From contig JAEXFN010000031.1 in the NCBI GenBank assembly GCA_023400055.1, positions 1 through 64,000 of the forward strand: 64,000 bases of DNA, written 5' to 3'. The translations under genes were made by a program, and so were the position numbers. This DNA is from Bacillota bacterium (GTDB taxonomy: Bacteria > Bacillota > UBA4882 > UBA8346). Shown here piece by piece: positions 36,269-45,639 of this stretch. Each line of letters starts with the position of its first letter. The stretch's first letter is position 1. The notes under the pieces are model-generated. The model ran no database searches and had not been told where the DNA came from. It saw only the letters and a list, made by a program, of their open reading frames with translations.

Positions 36269-37099
36269 ATGGGGATCAAGCAAAAAAAGATAGTTGGCAA
36301 GACCCTGTTGCATCTGGTTTTGCTGCTCGGCGCTGTTTCGCAGGTAATGCCGTTGCTGTGGGCGTTATCCACCTCATTGCTGCCGGCCAATAAATTATTA
36401 TCGGTTATGCTTGAGTTGTTTACACCGCCGTTTGAGTGGAGCAATTATTTGACAGTGTTTCAAAAAGTTCCTTATCTGTTATATTATTTTAATAGTATAA
36501 TTGTGGCAGTATTTCAAACGCTGGGCGTGATCCTGGTCAGTTCGATGGCGGCCTACGCTTTCGCGCGGTTGCGTTTCCCGGCCCGCGATAAATTATTCCT
36601 GTTATATTTGGGGACGCTGATGATCCCTTCCCAGGTGAAGATGGTGCCGACCTTCATCTCGCTAAAGCTGGTCCATTTGCTCAATTCATATGCCGCTTTG
36701 ATTCTGCCGGGAATCTTCACCGCTTTCGGAACGTTTTTGCTGCGCCAATTCTTTCTGACGTTACCGAAAGATCTGGAAGAGGCGGCGTTGGTCGACGGTG
36801 AATCGTTCTTCGGGATCTTTTGGCGGATCGCCCTGCCGTTATCGCGGCCGGCCATCGCCACCCTGGCCATTTACAGCTTTTTGCAATCGTGGAATGACTT
36901 CATGTGGCCGCTGATCGTGGTCTCGCGCCAGGAATTGATGACGATCCCGTTGGGAATTTTCTCATTCACCCAAAACTATATGACCAATTGGAATCTGATG
37001 ATGGCGGCTGTAATCTTATCGATCTTTCCGGTGTTGCTCGTTTTCTTTTTCGCCCAGAAGCAATTCATCGAGGGAATCACCCTGACCGGAATAAAGTAA
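36269..37099 (+). CDS. Sugar ABC importer permease 2 (MalG type)
   Basis: A 276-residue partner permease with six helices. Its coupling loop EEAALVDGESFFGIFWRIAL is slightly divergent (VDGES in place of the common IDGAN). The C-terminus FIEGITLTGIK is typical. GGGAGG precedes ATG 36269. No ATPase gene belongs to the cluster. Confidence 0.92.
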   Translation: MGIKQKKIVGKTLLHLVLLLGAVSQVMPLLWALSTSLLPANKLLSVMLELFTPPFEWSNYLTVFQKVPYLLYYFNSIIVAVFQTLGVILVSSMAAYAFARLRFPARDKLFLLYLGTLMIPSQVKMVPTFISLKLVHLLNSYAALILPGIFTAFGTFLLRQFFLTLPKDLEEAALVDGESFFGIFWRIALPLSRPAIATLAIYSFLQSWNDFMWPLIVVSRQELMTIPLGIFSFTQNYMTNWNLMMAAVILSIFPVLLVFFFAQKQFIEGITLTGIK

Positions 37100-37147
37100 G
37101 GCAATTCGCCGGCGGGGATTCAATAAAAATTTATGAGGGTATCAGAC

Positions 37148-38152
37148 ATGGCAAAGTTGATTGATGTGGCTCGCAAGGCCAACGTGGCGCCGAGCACGGT
37201 GAGCGGCGTAATTCATAATAAGGTGAGAGTCAGCGAGGAGACCCGGCAACGCATCCTCGACGTCATTGAGGAATTAAATTATCATCCCAATCAACTGGCT
37301 CGCAGTCTGCGAATTAATCGCACCAAAACGATCGGGTTAATCGTCCCCTCGATAATCAACCCATTTTATCCGGCGATAGCCCGGGGGATAGAGGATATCG
37401 CCAACCGCGAAGGTTATAGCGTTCTTTTATGCAACAGTGATCGCAATGTGCATAAGGAAAACCAATATATTCAAACTTTATTCGATAAACAAGTCGACGG
37501 CTTGGTTCTGGCCGCGCCGGTAATCAAAGAGGAGCAAATCGTCGAATTTGTCGAAAAGTCCGGCAAGCCGCTGGTGGTGATGAATACCGACATCGATCAC
37601 GAAATGGTCGATGAATTATTCATCAACTTTCGCCGGGCTTCCCGTCAGATGACCGATTACCTTATCGAACTCGGTCATCGACAGATCGCTTTCATCAGCG
37701 GTCCGAAGGAACTGGATCGGGCCGAGCAGCGGCAACTGGGTTATCGCGACGCTTTGAGCGCGCATGGCATTCCTTTCAATAATAAGCTGTTGATCTTCGG
37801 TAATTTTGATTATCAAAGCGGTTACAATGCCGCCTGTGAATTGCTGAACAGCGACCTCGCTTTTTCGGCAATCTTCGCCAGCAATGACTTGATGGCGATT
37901 GGCGCGATCGCCGCGCTGCAAGAGGCCGGTAAAGCGGTGCCGCAGGATATTTCGGTGGTCGGCTTCGATGACATCGATCTGGCTTCTTTCATTCATCCCA
38001 AATTGACCACGATGTATCATCCCACCACGGAACTCGGCCAGGCTTCCATGCGCTTGATCCTGGAGAGGCTGCGCGGCGAACGCAATATCAAGGCGCGGCA
38101 AGAGTTATTGATGCATAAAGAGATACGGGAATCCACCCGGACGATAATTTGA
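37148..38152 (+). CDS. LacI-family regulator of the 30-45 kb cluster
   Basis: A 334-residue LacI/GalR protein: helix-turn-helix KLIDVARKANVAPSTVSGVI, hinge HPNQLARSLRINRTKTIGL, effector domain with ISVVGFDDIDLASF. ATG 37148 has GAGGG at proper spacing; ATG 37133 overlaps that RBS. It likely binds the palindromes at 30141 and 30271 and so controls the upstream genes. Confidence 0.93.
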   Translation: MAKLIDVARKANVAPSTVSGVIHNKVRVSEETRQRILDVIEELNYHPNQLARSLRINRTKTIGLIVPSIINPFYPAIARGIEDIANREGYSVLLCNSDRNVHKENQYIQTLFDKQVDGLVLAAPVIKEEQIVEFVEKSGKPLVVMNTDIDHEMVDELFINFRRASRQMTDYLIELGHRQIAFISGPKELDRAEQRQLGYRDALSAHGIPFNNKLLIFGNFDYQSGYNAACELLNSDLAFSAIFASNDLMAIGAIAALQEAGKAVPQDISVVGFDDIDLASFIHPKLTTMYHPTTELGQASMRLILERLRGERNIKARQELLMHKEIRESTRTII

Positions 38153-38261
38153 AATTCCGGTTGGATTTATAGCAGCAACCTGAAATTTCTCAATTTTAAA
38201 TACTTAAACCGTTATTTTCGCTTGAAAGAATAAACGCAAAACAATCAGGAGGGATAGCAAA

Positions 38262-38645
38262 ATGGCTTATGTGATTGAACATGTGGGATTAAAGGCGAAA
38301 GATCCGGAACGGCTGGCCGAGTGGTATCAAAAGGTTTTCGGCTTTGAGATCGTTTCCCGGAATGACCGCAATCCGCCGACCATTTTCGTGGGTGGACCGG
38401 AAGGCTGTCTGATGGAGATTATGCCGAAGCCGGCTGATAGCGAGCTGCTTTCTCCGCTGCAAAAGCAAGAGGCGCACTTGGCGATCAAAGTGGACGATTT
38501 CCCCAAGGCGATCGCTGACTTACGCGCCCATGCCATTGATGTCGGCGACGTGGAGTACCGGCCCGGAGTCCTCAATATGGTCTTTTTTGGCGATCCCGAG
38601 GATAACTGGTTGCAAGTCGTATACCGCCCCACGCCGTTGCGGTAA
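38262..38645 (+). CDS. VOC-superfamily (glyoxalase-like) protein
   Basis: A 127-residue vicinal-oxygen-chelate protein with two beta-alpha-beta-beta-beta units: VIEHVGLKAKDPERLAEWYQ opens the first with a metal His, HLAIKVDDFPKAI the second, and GDPEDNWLQVVYRP closes it. Such small enzymes isomerise or cleave sugar-derived or dicarbonyl compounds. AGGAGGG precedes ATG 38262. Its place in the cluster suggests a step on an oxidised sugar intermediate. Confidence 0.85.
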   Translation: MAYVIEHVGLKAKDPERLAEWYQKVFGFEIVSRNDRNPPTIFVGGPEGCLMEIMPKPADSELLSPLQKQEAHLAIKVDDFPKAIADLRAHAIDVGDVEYRPGVLNMVFFGDPEDNWLQVVYRPTPLR

Positions 38646-38750
38646 CCCCGGCGCCGCTCCCGTTTCCGTCATTGCAAACAGTGGCGAAAGCGGGAGCGGA
38701 TCACCGCATCAAAATCCGAATATCATCAAAGATTTTTGGGGGCAAAACCG

Positions 38751-39578
38751 ATGAAGCTTTCAGTTGCCGTAGCGGCGGAGAACGCTCCGCCTTCGGCCTT
38801 TGTCGTTTGGAGAGGATTCGAGGACTCGGCCCGCAAGGCGGCGGAGCTGGGCTATGACGGGGTCGAACTGGCTTTGAAAAACGCCGCGGAAATTGATCCC
38901 GACGAGCTTGTGAAATTGTTGGAACGCTGGAACCTGGAAGTAAGCTGCATCAGCACGGGACAGATATTCGCCGCGCTGGGACTTTATTTTACCCATCCCG
39001 ATGCCGAAATGCGGCAAAGAGTGGTGGAGGTCTTTGCCGGCCTGATCCGGCTGGCCAAGGATTTCGGGAAAACCATCAATATCGGACGGACCCGGGGCTT
39101 TATCGGAGCAGGTCAGTCGCGGGAAATGGCGGAAGCGCTTTTTCTAGAGATGGCCGACCGGCTTTGTGATATCGCCGGTCCCTTGGGAGTCTCGCTCATT
39201 ATCGAGCCGGTGAACCGTTATGAGATCAATTTCGTGAATAGCTTGGACGAGGGCCGGGAGTTGCTGCAAAAGCTGGGCCGTTCCAACGTCGGACTGATGC
39301 CGGACGTCTTTCACATGAATATCGAAGACGACCGGATCGACGCCAGCCTCATCCGTAACGCCGCCTGGATCAAATATATCCATCTGGCCGATTCCAACCG
39401 GCTGGCGCCGGGATGGGGCCATCTCGATTTCGACCAGATATTTGGGGCGCTTAAGAAAGCGCGCTTTGACGGTTGGGCTTCGGTGGAGATCCTGCCCCGC
39501 CCCGACCCGGACGCGGCGGCCCGGCAAGCCGCGGCGTTTATCATTCCGAAGCTAAAACGTTACAATCAAGAACTGTGA
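38751..39578 (+). CDS. Sugar-phosphate isomerase/epimerase, TIM barrel
   Basis: About 275 residues of the AP-endonuclease-2/xylose-isomerase-like fold. Expected metal ligands are seen in LIIEPVNRYE (Glu), GLMPDVFHMN (Asp/His), YIHLADSNR (His/Asp) and SVEILPRP (Glu). Related enzymes are D-tagatose 3-epimerase, IolE and IolI. ATG 38751 is preferred to TTG 38736, which lies inside the G-rich RBS. It probably epimerises or dehydrates the product of a Gfo/Idh oxidoreductase. Confidence 0.9.
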   Translation: MKLSVAVAAENAPPSAFVVWRGFEDSARKAAELGYDGVELALKNAAEIDPDELVKLLERWNLEVSCISTGQIFAALGLYFTHPDAEMRQRVVEVFAGLIRLAKDFGKTINIGRTRGFIGAGQSREMAEALFLEMADRLCDIAGPLGVSLIIEPVNRYEINFVNSLDEGRELLQKLGRSNVGLMPDVFHMNIEDDRIDASLIRNAAWIKYIHLADSNRLAPGWGHLDFDQIFGALKKARFDGWASVEILPRPDPDAAARQAAAFIIPKLKRYNQEL

Positions 39579-39599
39579 ATCTAAGGAGGGGGAGCGCGG

Positions 39600-40652
39600 A
39601 TGAGTTATCAACGGGAATTTAAACGTAGGATCAATGTTGGTATCATTGGCATCGGTTCCCACGGTTATCGGAACATCCTTCCGGTGATGAATTATTTGCC
39701 CGTCAGGATTAAAGCGGTTTGTGATCCCGACGGCGAGCTGGGAAAGGTCACCGCCGCCCAATATGGCTGTTCCTATTATCAAAACGCTCAGGCGATGTAC
39801 GATAACGAAGAAATTGAGGCGGTGTTCATCTGCGTCGGCCCGCGGCTCCATCCGCGCCTGGTCAGCGAAGCCCTGAACGCCGGGAAACATGTCTGGGTCG
39901 AAAAGCCGGTCGCAACCCGGGCCCATGAAGTCGCCGAGATGATCGACCAGCGCAAAGAGCAAATCGTAGTGGTGGGGCTGAAGAAAGCCTTCATGCCCGC
40001 CACCCGAAAGGCGATCGAGATCGCTGCTTCGCCGCAATATGGCAATCTCCGCTCGATCCTGGCGGTCTACCCCATGACCATTCCGGAGAACGGCCAGGCG
40101 ATCCTGGCGGCCGGGGATACGCCCAACTGGCTGCTGAACGGCGTGCATCCGCTGGGCTTCATGATGGCGGTCGGCGGGAAAGTGGCGGCGGTCACCGCCA
40201 TCCGCAATCCAGCGGGCCATGGCCTATTGGCGGTGCAGTTCGCCAATGGCGCGATGGGCAATCTGCATTTGGCGTCCGGACCCCAGCCCGCGCTGGAGAG
40301 CTACGGAGTGTACGGCGATACTTGGCAACTGGAGATCCGGAACACCCAAATAACCCTCCACCGGGGCATTCCCTTTGTTTATGGAACGACCACCAATTAC
40401 GCTCCGGAAGGCGACGACAGCGGGGCCATCGTCTGGGATACCTCGAACTGCCTGGCCACTTTGGAAAACAAGGCGCTGTTCACCCAGGGTTTTTACGAGG
40501 AAACCCGATATTTCTGCGAGTGCGTGCTGGAACGCAAGCAACCCGCCCAAGGAACGCTGGAGTTTGCCCTGGAAATGATGAAAGTGTACGAAGCGGGCCT
40601 GCTTTCGGGGGGGAAGACCATCTATATCGATAGCGACGGCCCGGTTGCGTGA
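39600..40652 (+). CDS. Gfo/Idh/MocA-family oxidoreductase 2
   Basis: A 350-residue member with the Rossmann start VGIIGIGSHGYRN and an intact catalytic lysine in VEKPVATR. The second-domain motif is NWLLNGVHPLGFMM, with a His at the expected place. AAGGAGGGGG lies before ATG 39600. It is the third family member in the cluster and differs from the other two in length and motifs, so a distinct substrate is likely. Confidence 0.9.
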   Translation: MSYQREFKRRINVGIIGIGSHGYRNILPVMNYLPVRIKAVCDPDGELGKVTAAQYGCSYYQNAQAMYDNEEIEAVFICVGPRLHPRLVSEALNAGKHVWVEKPVATRAHEVAEMIDQRKEQIVVVGLKKAFMPATRKAIEIAASPQYGNLRSILAVYPMTIPENGQAILAAGDTPNWLLNGVHPLGFMMAVGGKVAAVTAIRNPAGHGLLAVQFANGAMGNLHLASGPQPALESYGVYGDTWQLEIRNTQITLHRGIPFVYGTTTNYAPEGDDSGAIVWDTSNCLATLENKALFTQGFYEETRYFCECVLERKQPAQGTLEFALEMMKVYEAGLLSGGKTIYIDSDGPVA

Positions 40653-40712
40653 TTCGAAAGAGCTCCATGGAGGCTTCCCCTCCGTGAGATCACGTCGAAA
40701 GGAAAGACGGAC

Positions 40713-41207
40713 ATGGACTACAAAACCATCTGGATCGGCAACGATCACGGCGGATATGAACTGAAACTGGAAATATTGGAGCATCTCAAGCGGAAGGGCC
40801 TGGACTATCACGATGTCGGGAGCGATTCCACCGCGATCGTGCGTTATCCCTTCTTTGCCGCCAAGGTGGCGGGGGCCGTCAGCAAAGGCGAGGCGGAAAG
40901 AGGCATCCTGATCTGTTCGACGGGAATCGGGATGAGCATCATCGCCAACCGTTTCAAGCGGGTGCGGGCCTCGCTCTGCACCAGCACTTATATGGCGAAA
41001 ATGACCCGGGCGCACAATGACTCCAATCTGTTGTGCCTGGGCGGCAAAATAACGGGAGCCTTCGAGGCCTTGGATATTCTGGAGGCGTGGCTGGAAACCG
41101 CTTATCAGGGCGGACGGCATGACATTTCCCTGGAATTGATCCGCGAGGCCGAGAACAACCTGTGCGTCGGCAAGGAGCCTGTTTTCGTGAAAACGGCATC
41201 TACATAA
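40713..41207 (+). CDS. rpiB: RpiB/LacA-type sugar-phosphate isomerase
   Basis: A 164-residue RpiB family isomerase: WIGNDHGGYELK at the start and the catalytic Cys in ILICSTGIGMSI (commonly ICGTGIG; here Ser replaces Gly). Family members interconvert ribose-5-phosphate/ribulose-5-phosphate, galactose-6-phosphate/tagatose-6-phosphate, allose-6-phosphate or sulfoerythrose/sulfoerythrulose. It directly precedes the split transketolase genes, so it probably prepares a ketose for them. Confidence 0.9.
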   Translation: MDYKTIWIGNDHGGYELKLEILEHLKRKGLDYHDVGSDSTAIVRYPFFAAKVAGAVSKGEAERGILICSTGIGMSIIANRFKRVRASLCTSTYMAKMTRAHNDSNLLCLGGKITGAFEALDILEAWLETAYQGGRHDISLELIREAENNLCVGKEPVFVKTAST

Positions 41208-41287
41208 GCGTAAACCGGACCAAAGGGCGACCATTTCGGGTGAAGCAATTTATCGCCATAGTTATCCTTATGAAAAGGGGGACTTCG

Positions 41288-42109
41288 ATGCCTACCGTTC
41301 AAACATTGCAAACCCATGCCCAGGAGCTGCGGCTGGCGATCATCGACATGATCCACCGGGCCGGGAGCGGCCATCCCGGCGGGAGCCTATCCTGCGCGGA
41401 GATATTGACGGTGCTCTATGAACAAGTTATGAATGTCGATCCGCGACAGCCACAGTTCCTCGAGCGGGATCGTTTCATCTTAAGCAAGGGACACGCCGCG
41501 CCGGCGTTATACGCCATCCTGGCGCGGCGGGGCTTCTTCGATCCGCGGGAGCTGCAATCCTTGCGCCAGCTCGATAGCTGTCTGCAGGGTCATCCCTGCA
41601 TGTTTAAGCTGCCGGGGATCGAGATGTCCACCGGATCGCTGGGCATGGGCATCTCCGTGGGAGTCGGAATGGCGCTGGCCGCTAGGCAGTTGCGCCAAAA
41701 CTACCGGGTGTTCGTGCTCTGCGGCGACGGCGAGCTGGAGGAGGGGCAGAACTGGGAAGCGATGATGGCCGCCGCCAAATGGCAGCTGAGCAACCTGGTG
41801 ATCATCATCGACCGGAATCATGTCCAGCTGGACGGCACCGAAAGCGAGGTAATGCCGCTCGGAAGGCTGGAAGATAAACTGGCCGCTTTCGGCCTTCGTC
41901 CGCTGAGTTGCGACGGACACAGCGTCCCCGCGCTGCTGGCCGCGCTGGAGAAAGCCATCGAATACCCGGGACCCTCCGCCGTGGTGGCCGAAACCGTCAA
42001 GGGCAAAGGAGTCTCCTTTATGGAGGGGCAGGCGGCCTGGCACGGCAAGCTCATCAATGACCAGGATTATCTTCAGGCCATCGCCGAGTTGAAGGAGGAG
42101 CGCCAATGA
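41288..42109 (+). CDS. Transketolase, N-terminal (thiamine diphosphate-binding) subunit
   Basis: A 273-residue N-terminal half-transketolase. SGHPGGSLSCAE and SKGHAAPALYA hold catalytic histidines; the thiamine/Mg motif is CGDGELEEGQNWEA followed by NLVIIIDRNH. ATG 41288 has AAAAGGGGG before it; the longer frame from 41162 overlaps the isomerase gene. It overlaps the C-terminal subunit gene by four bases and must pair with it. Confidence 0.93.
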   Translation: MPTVQTLQTHAQELRLAIIDMIHRAGSGHPGGSLSCAEILTVLYEQVMNVDPRQPQFLERDRFILSKGHAAPALYAILARRGFFDPRELQSLRQLDSCLQGHPCMFKLPGIEMSTGSLGMGISVGVGMALAARQLRQNYRVFVLCGDGELEEGQNWEAMMAAAKWQLSNLVIIIDRNHVQLDGTESEVMPLGRLEDKLAAFGLRPLSCDGHSVPALLAALEKAIEYPGPSAVVAETVKGKGVSFMEGQAAWHGKLINDQDYLQAIAELKEERQ

Positions 42110-43044
42110 CGACAGCCAAACCGATGCGGGTCGTGTTCGGGGAGACCCTGGCCGAACTGGGCGAGGAATATCCCGGTCTGACGGTGCTGGATTGCGATGT
42201 TTCGAGCAGCACCCAGACCAGGCTCTTTGGGCAAAAATACCCCGACCGTTTCTATAATTTTGGGATCGCCGAGGCCAATATGGTCAGCGCCGCGGCGGGG
42301 ATGGCGGTTTGCGGCCTGATCCCGGTGGCCTCGACCTTCGCCTTTCTGATCGCCCTGCGGGCCGGCGATCCGGTCCGCAGCCTGATCGCTTATAACCGGC
42401 TCAATGTCAAACTGGCCGGCGGTTACGCCGGGTTATCCGATTTCGCCGACGGCGCCAGCCACCAATCGGTGCTGGATCTGGCGGTGATGCGGTCCATGCC
42501 CAACCTGACCGTGCTGGTGCCGTCGGACATCGAGACCACCCGCGGCGCGATCCGGGCGATGCTGGATTACCGGGGTCCGGTTTATCTCCGTTTATCGCGG
42601 GACGCCGTCGCCTCCTGCCATCAGGGCGATGAGCGCTTCAGTATCGGCAGCGCCAAGGTATTAAAGGATGGCCGGGATATCACCCTGGCGGTCAGCGGCA
42701 CCTTGCTGCCCCGGGTGCTGGCGGCGGCCGCCGAGTTGGCCGCAGACGGCATCGATGCCGCGGTGGTGGAATTTCCGACCTTAAAGCCGTTCGATGCCCG
42801 GACGCTAACCGATTACGCCCGCCGGACGGGAGCGGTCGTCAGCGTCGAGGAGCACTCGGTGCTCGGCGGACTGGGGAGCGCGGTGGCCGAAACCCTTTCC
42901 GAGCAGAGTCCGGTGCAGCTGCGCCGGGTCGGCCTGGCGGACACTTTCGGCGAAAGCGGTCCGTATGAGCAATTGCTCGAGAAACACGGGCTCACCGTGG
43001 GCCATATCGTCAGAGCCGCCCGGCAACTGCTCGGCCGGGCCTGA
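42106..43044 (+). CDS. Transketolase, C-terminal subunit
   Basis: A 312-residue C-terminal half-transketolase with FYNFGIAEANMVSAAAGMA (conserved catalytic Glu), the pyrimidine-binding region and a transketolase C-domain (VVSVEEHSVLGGLGSAV). It starts inside the previous stop (ATGA), so both subunits are made in equal amounts. It transfers a two-carbon ketol unit between sugar phosphates. Such split forms are used in specialised pathways, including those for apulose-4-phosphate and sulfofructose. Confidence 0.93.
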   Translation: MTTAKPMRVVFGETLAELGEEYPGLTVLDCDVSSSTQTRLFGQKYPDRFYNFGIAEANMVSAAAGMAVCGLIPVASTFAFLIALRAGDPVRSLIAYNRLNVKLAGGYAGLSDFADGASHQSVLDLAVMRSMPNLTVLVPSDIETTRGAIRAMLDYRGPVYLRLSRDAVASCHQGDERFSIGSAKVLKDGRDITLAVSGTLLPRVLAAAAELAADGIDAAVVEFPTLKPFDARTLTDYARRTGAVVSVEEHSVLGGLGSAVAETLSEQSPVQLRRVGLADTFGESGPYEQLLEKHGLTVGHIVRAARQLLGRA

Positions 43045-43170
43045 TTCGGGCAACCGTTATTTTATGGAGCCTGCTTGACGGCTGGCGGGATGATCTTGGG
43101 AATGAATAACGGAGCCGCAATTGATTTGGGGTTTCGAGAAACGGAGGCGCTAGCGATGGGAGGAACAGCG

Positions 43171-44226
43171 ATGGATACAAACCGGGGAGAACTTTTCAAC
43201 AAAGTATACGGTTGTCTGCTCGGCGGACTGATCGGGGACGCCATGGGCGCTCCGGCCGAGGGATTAACTTACCAACAAGTGGCGGAGCAGTTCGGCTGGC
43301 TGGACGATTTCGAGGGGGCCGGCACCGACGATTCCGCGATCAAGCTGATCTTGTGCGAGGCGATCATCGAAAACGGCGGCTATGTGACGGCCGATGAATT
43401 CGCCGCCGCTTTCCTGCGCAATAAGCAGCAATATTACGATTTGTTTTACATTCCGGTCCAAAATATGTTTCACAAAGTGGAAAGCAAACTGGCGCTTCCC
43501 GTTTATGCCGGGCTCGGCAACATGCACAGCAGCAGCACGGCGATGTCCATCGCCCCGCTGGGCCTGATCAACGCTTGCAATCCCCGGCAAGCCGCCATGG
43601 AAGCCTTCGACGTGGCCGGCCTCATTCACGCCGGCGACTCCGGCTTCTGCAGGGACGGCGCCTGTGCCATCGCCGCCGCCATCGCCGAGGCGATGAACCC
43701 CGCGGCCACGGTCGATTCGGTTCTGCAGGCCGCCACGGCTTATCTTCATCCGACCAGTTCCGCCGAGATGATCGGCTGGATTCGGCGGACGCTGGAGCTG
43801 GCGCAGCGGACGGGCGGTTATGAGCGGTTCCGGGAGGAGTTCTATCGATCGAATCTCGGCGATATTATCAGCGATTCGCGGGAGACCGTCCCGTGCGTTT
43901 TCGCTCTGTTCTACTTATCCCAGGGCGATCCCGAGCGGGCCATCATGGCTGGCGCCAATTTCGGCCGGGACGCCGATACCATCGGCACGATGATCGGTGC
44001 CCTGAGCGGAGCCTTCAAGGGCGCCGCCGGCCTGAAGCGCGAATGGGTGGCCAGGATCGAGGCCGGTTACGGCAAAAAACAGAAGGTCAGCAAGGATTAC
44101 GGCGTCGAAGCCGTCGCCGCGCCGGACCAGCTGCAACTGGCCGGGCAACTGATCGCCGTTCTCCAGCGGCGAATCGCGGCCCAGCGGGAATGCATCGCCG
44201 GCTTCGAAAGGCTCGCTTCCCAATAA
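43171..44226 (+). CDS. ADP-ribosylglycohydrolase-family protein
   Basis: About 351 residues. The family metal-binding residues appear in GLIGDAMGAPAEG and GTDDSAIKL near the N-terminus and in ANFGRDADTIGTMIGALSG near the C-terminus. Known members remove ADP-ribose from proteins or act on related N-glycosides. ATG 43171 follows GGGAGG; upstream in-frame starts (43075, 43156) lack this. Inside a sugar operon it may cleave an N- or O-glycosidic substrate; this is inference. Confidence 0.85.
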   Translation: MDTNRGELFNKVYGCLLGGLIGDAMGAPAEGLTYQQVAEQFGWLDDFEGAGTDDSAIKLILCEAIIENGGYVTADEFAAAFLRNKQQYYDLFYIPVQNMFHKVESKLALPVYAGLGNMHSSSTAMSIAPLGLINACNPRQAAMEAFDVAGLIHAGDSGFCRDGACAIAAAIAEAMNPAATVDSVLQAATAYLHPTSSAEMIGWIRRTLELAQRTGGYERFREEFYRSNLGDIISDSRETVPCVFALFYLSQGDPERAIMAGANFGRDADTIGTMIGALSGAFKGAAGLKREWVARIEAGYGKKQKVSKDYGVEAVAAPDQLQLAGQLIAVLQRRIAAQRECIAGFERLASQ

Positions 44227-44295
44227 GCAGTGCCCTAAAAACCCGGCTGTTGATTCAGCCGACACGATCAAGATAACCCGAAAGAGGTGTTAACG

Positions 44296-45579
44296 ATGGA
44301 ATTAATCGAAAAAGCGCGCCAACTGTTGCAGGAGTTCAAAGGAGACAGCTACGCCTTTGGCCTGGGCAAACTGGAGGAGACGGGGCGGTTCGCGGCCGGC
44401 TACGGCCAGTCGGCCCTGGTCATCGCCAACCCCGGCGCCTGGCTGAAACCGGTGGTCGACCGGGTGGTGGCCGCGCTGGAGCGGAACGGTGTGCGGCTGG
44501 CCGGCGCCAGGATCGTGCCCGACGCCGGACCCAACGCGCCGCGCGAGGACGTCTACCGGATCGAGAGCTACATCCTGCATTTTAAGCCCGATTGCATCAT
44601 CGTCATCGGCGGCGGCAGCTCGATCGACGCCGCCAAGTCGGCCAACCTCCTGGCGAGTCTGGGCGAGTACAGCCCGGAGATCGATACCTATTTCGGCACC
44701 GGCCTGGTGACGGAGGCGCTGCAAAAGACCGGCCAGAAATTGCGGCCGCTGATCGCGGTGCAGACCGCGGCCAGTTCCGGAGCGCATCTGACCAAATACT
44801 CCAATATCACCGACCCGGTGGCCGGCCAGAAGAAGCTGATCGTCGACGAGGCGCTGATCCCTGCCAAAGCGGTCTTTGACTATGCGGTCACCCAGACCGC
44901 TCCGCTCAGCCTGACCATCGACGGCGCCCTGGACGGCGTCGCCCATTGCGTGGAGGTCTTTTACGGCATCAGTGCCGCCCAATTCGAGCAGATGCAGGAA
45001 GTCGCCCAGGCCGGCATCGGGCTGGTGGTCCGTTACGCGCCGCGAATCATCGCGAACCCGGCCGATCTGGAGGCCAGGGAAGCGTTGGGGCTGGCCACCG
45101 ATCTGGGCGGCTACGCTATCATGATCGGCGGGACCAACGGCCCTCACCTGACCAGCTTCTCGCTGGTAGACCTGACCAGCCACGGCCGGGCCTGCGGCAT
45201 TATGAATCCTTATTACACGGTGTTCTTCGCGCCGGCGGTGGAGCCCCAGCTGCGGGTCATCGGCGCCATTTACCAGGAAGCCGGATTCATCCAAAGCGAT
45301 CTGCACGGCTTGCATGGCCGGGAACTGGGCGTGGCGGTGGCCGAGGGCATGACGGCGTTCGGCCGGAGCATCAACGCCCCGACCAAACTGGCTGATCTGC
45401 CGGGCTTCAGCGCCGAGCATATCCGGCGGGCCCTGGCCGCGGCCAAGGATCCGCAACTGGAGATGAAGCTGAAGAACATGCCGGTGCCGCTCGACGCCGC
45501 CCTGGTCGACGAATACATGACGCCGATCCTGGAAGCGGCCCAAAGCGGCGACTTCAGCCGGATCAAGAACATGGCCTAA
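44296..45579 (+). CDS. Iron-containing alcohol dehydrogenase
   Basis: A 427-residue group III alcohol dehydrogenase. The NAD(P) loop is IVIGGGSSIDAAKSA; metal ligands are in DGALDGVAHCVEVF and LTSHGRACGIMNP. It reduces an aldehyde or oxidises an alcohol. ATG 44296 with AGAGGTG upstream is preferred to GTG 44287. As the last gene of the cluster it may dispose of the aldehyde left after the transketolase step. A terminator follows. Confidence 0.9.
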   Translation: MELIEKARQLLQEFKGDSYAFGLGKLEETGRFAAGYGQSALVIANPGAWLKPVVDRVVAALERNGVRLAGARIVPDAGPNAPREDVYRIESYILHFKPDCIIVIGGGSSIDAAKSANLLASLGEYSPEIDTYFGTGLVTEALQKTGQKLRPLIAVQTAASSGAHLTKYSNITDPVAGQKKLIVDEALIPAKAVFDYAVTQTAPLSLTIDGALDGVAHCVEVFYGISAAQFEQMQEVAQAGIGLVVRYAPRIIANPADLEAREALGLATDLGGYAIMIGGTNGPHLTSFSLVDLTSHGRACGIMNPYYTVFFAPAVEPQLRVIGAIYQEAGFIQSDLHGLHGRELGVAVAEGMTAFGRSINAPTKLADLPGFSAEHIRRALAAAKDPQLEMKLKNMPVPLDAALVDEYMTPILEAAQSGDFSRIKNMA

Positions 45580-45593
45580 TTGTTTTAAAAGCA

Positions 45594-45629
45594 GACGGCT
45601 GTCCCGTACGTTGTGGGGCAGCCGTTTTT
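45594..45629 (+). terminator. Terminator of the 30-45 kb cluster
   Basis: acggctgtccc pairs with ggggcagccgt, followed by TTTTTG. Confidence 0.88.
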
Positions 45630-45639
45630 GATCTGCGGC

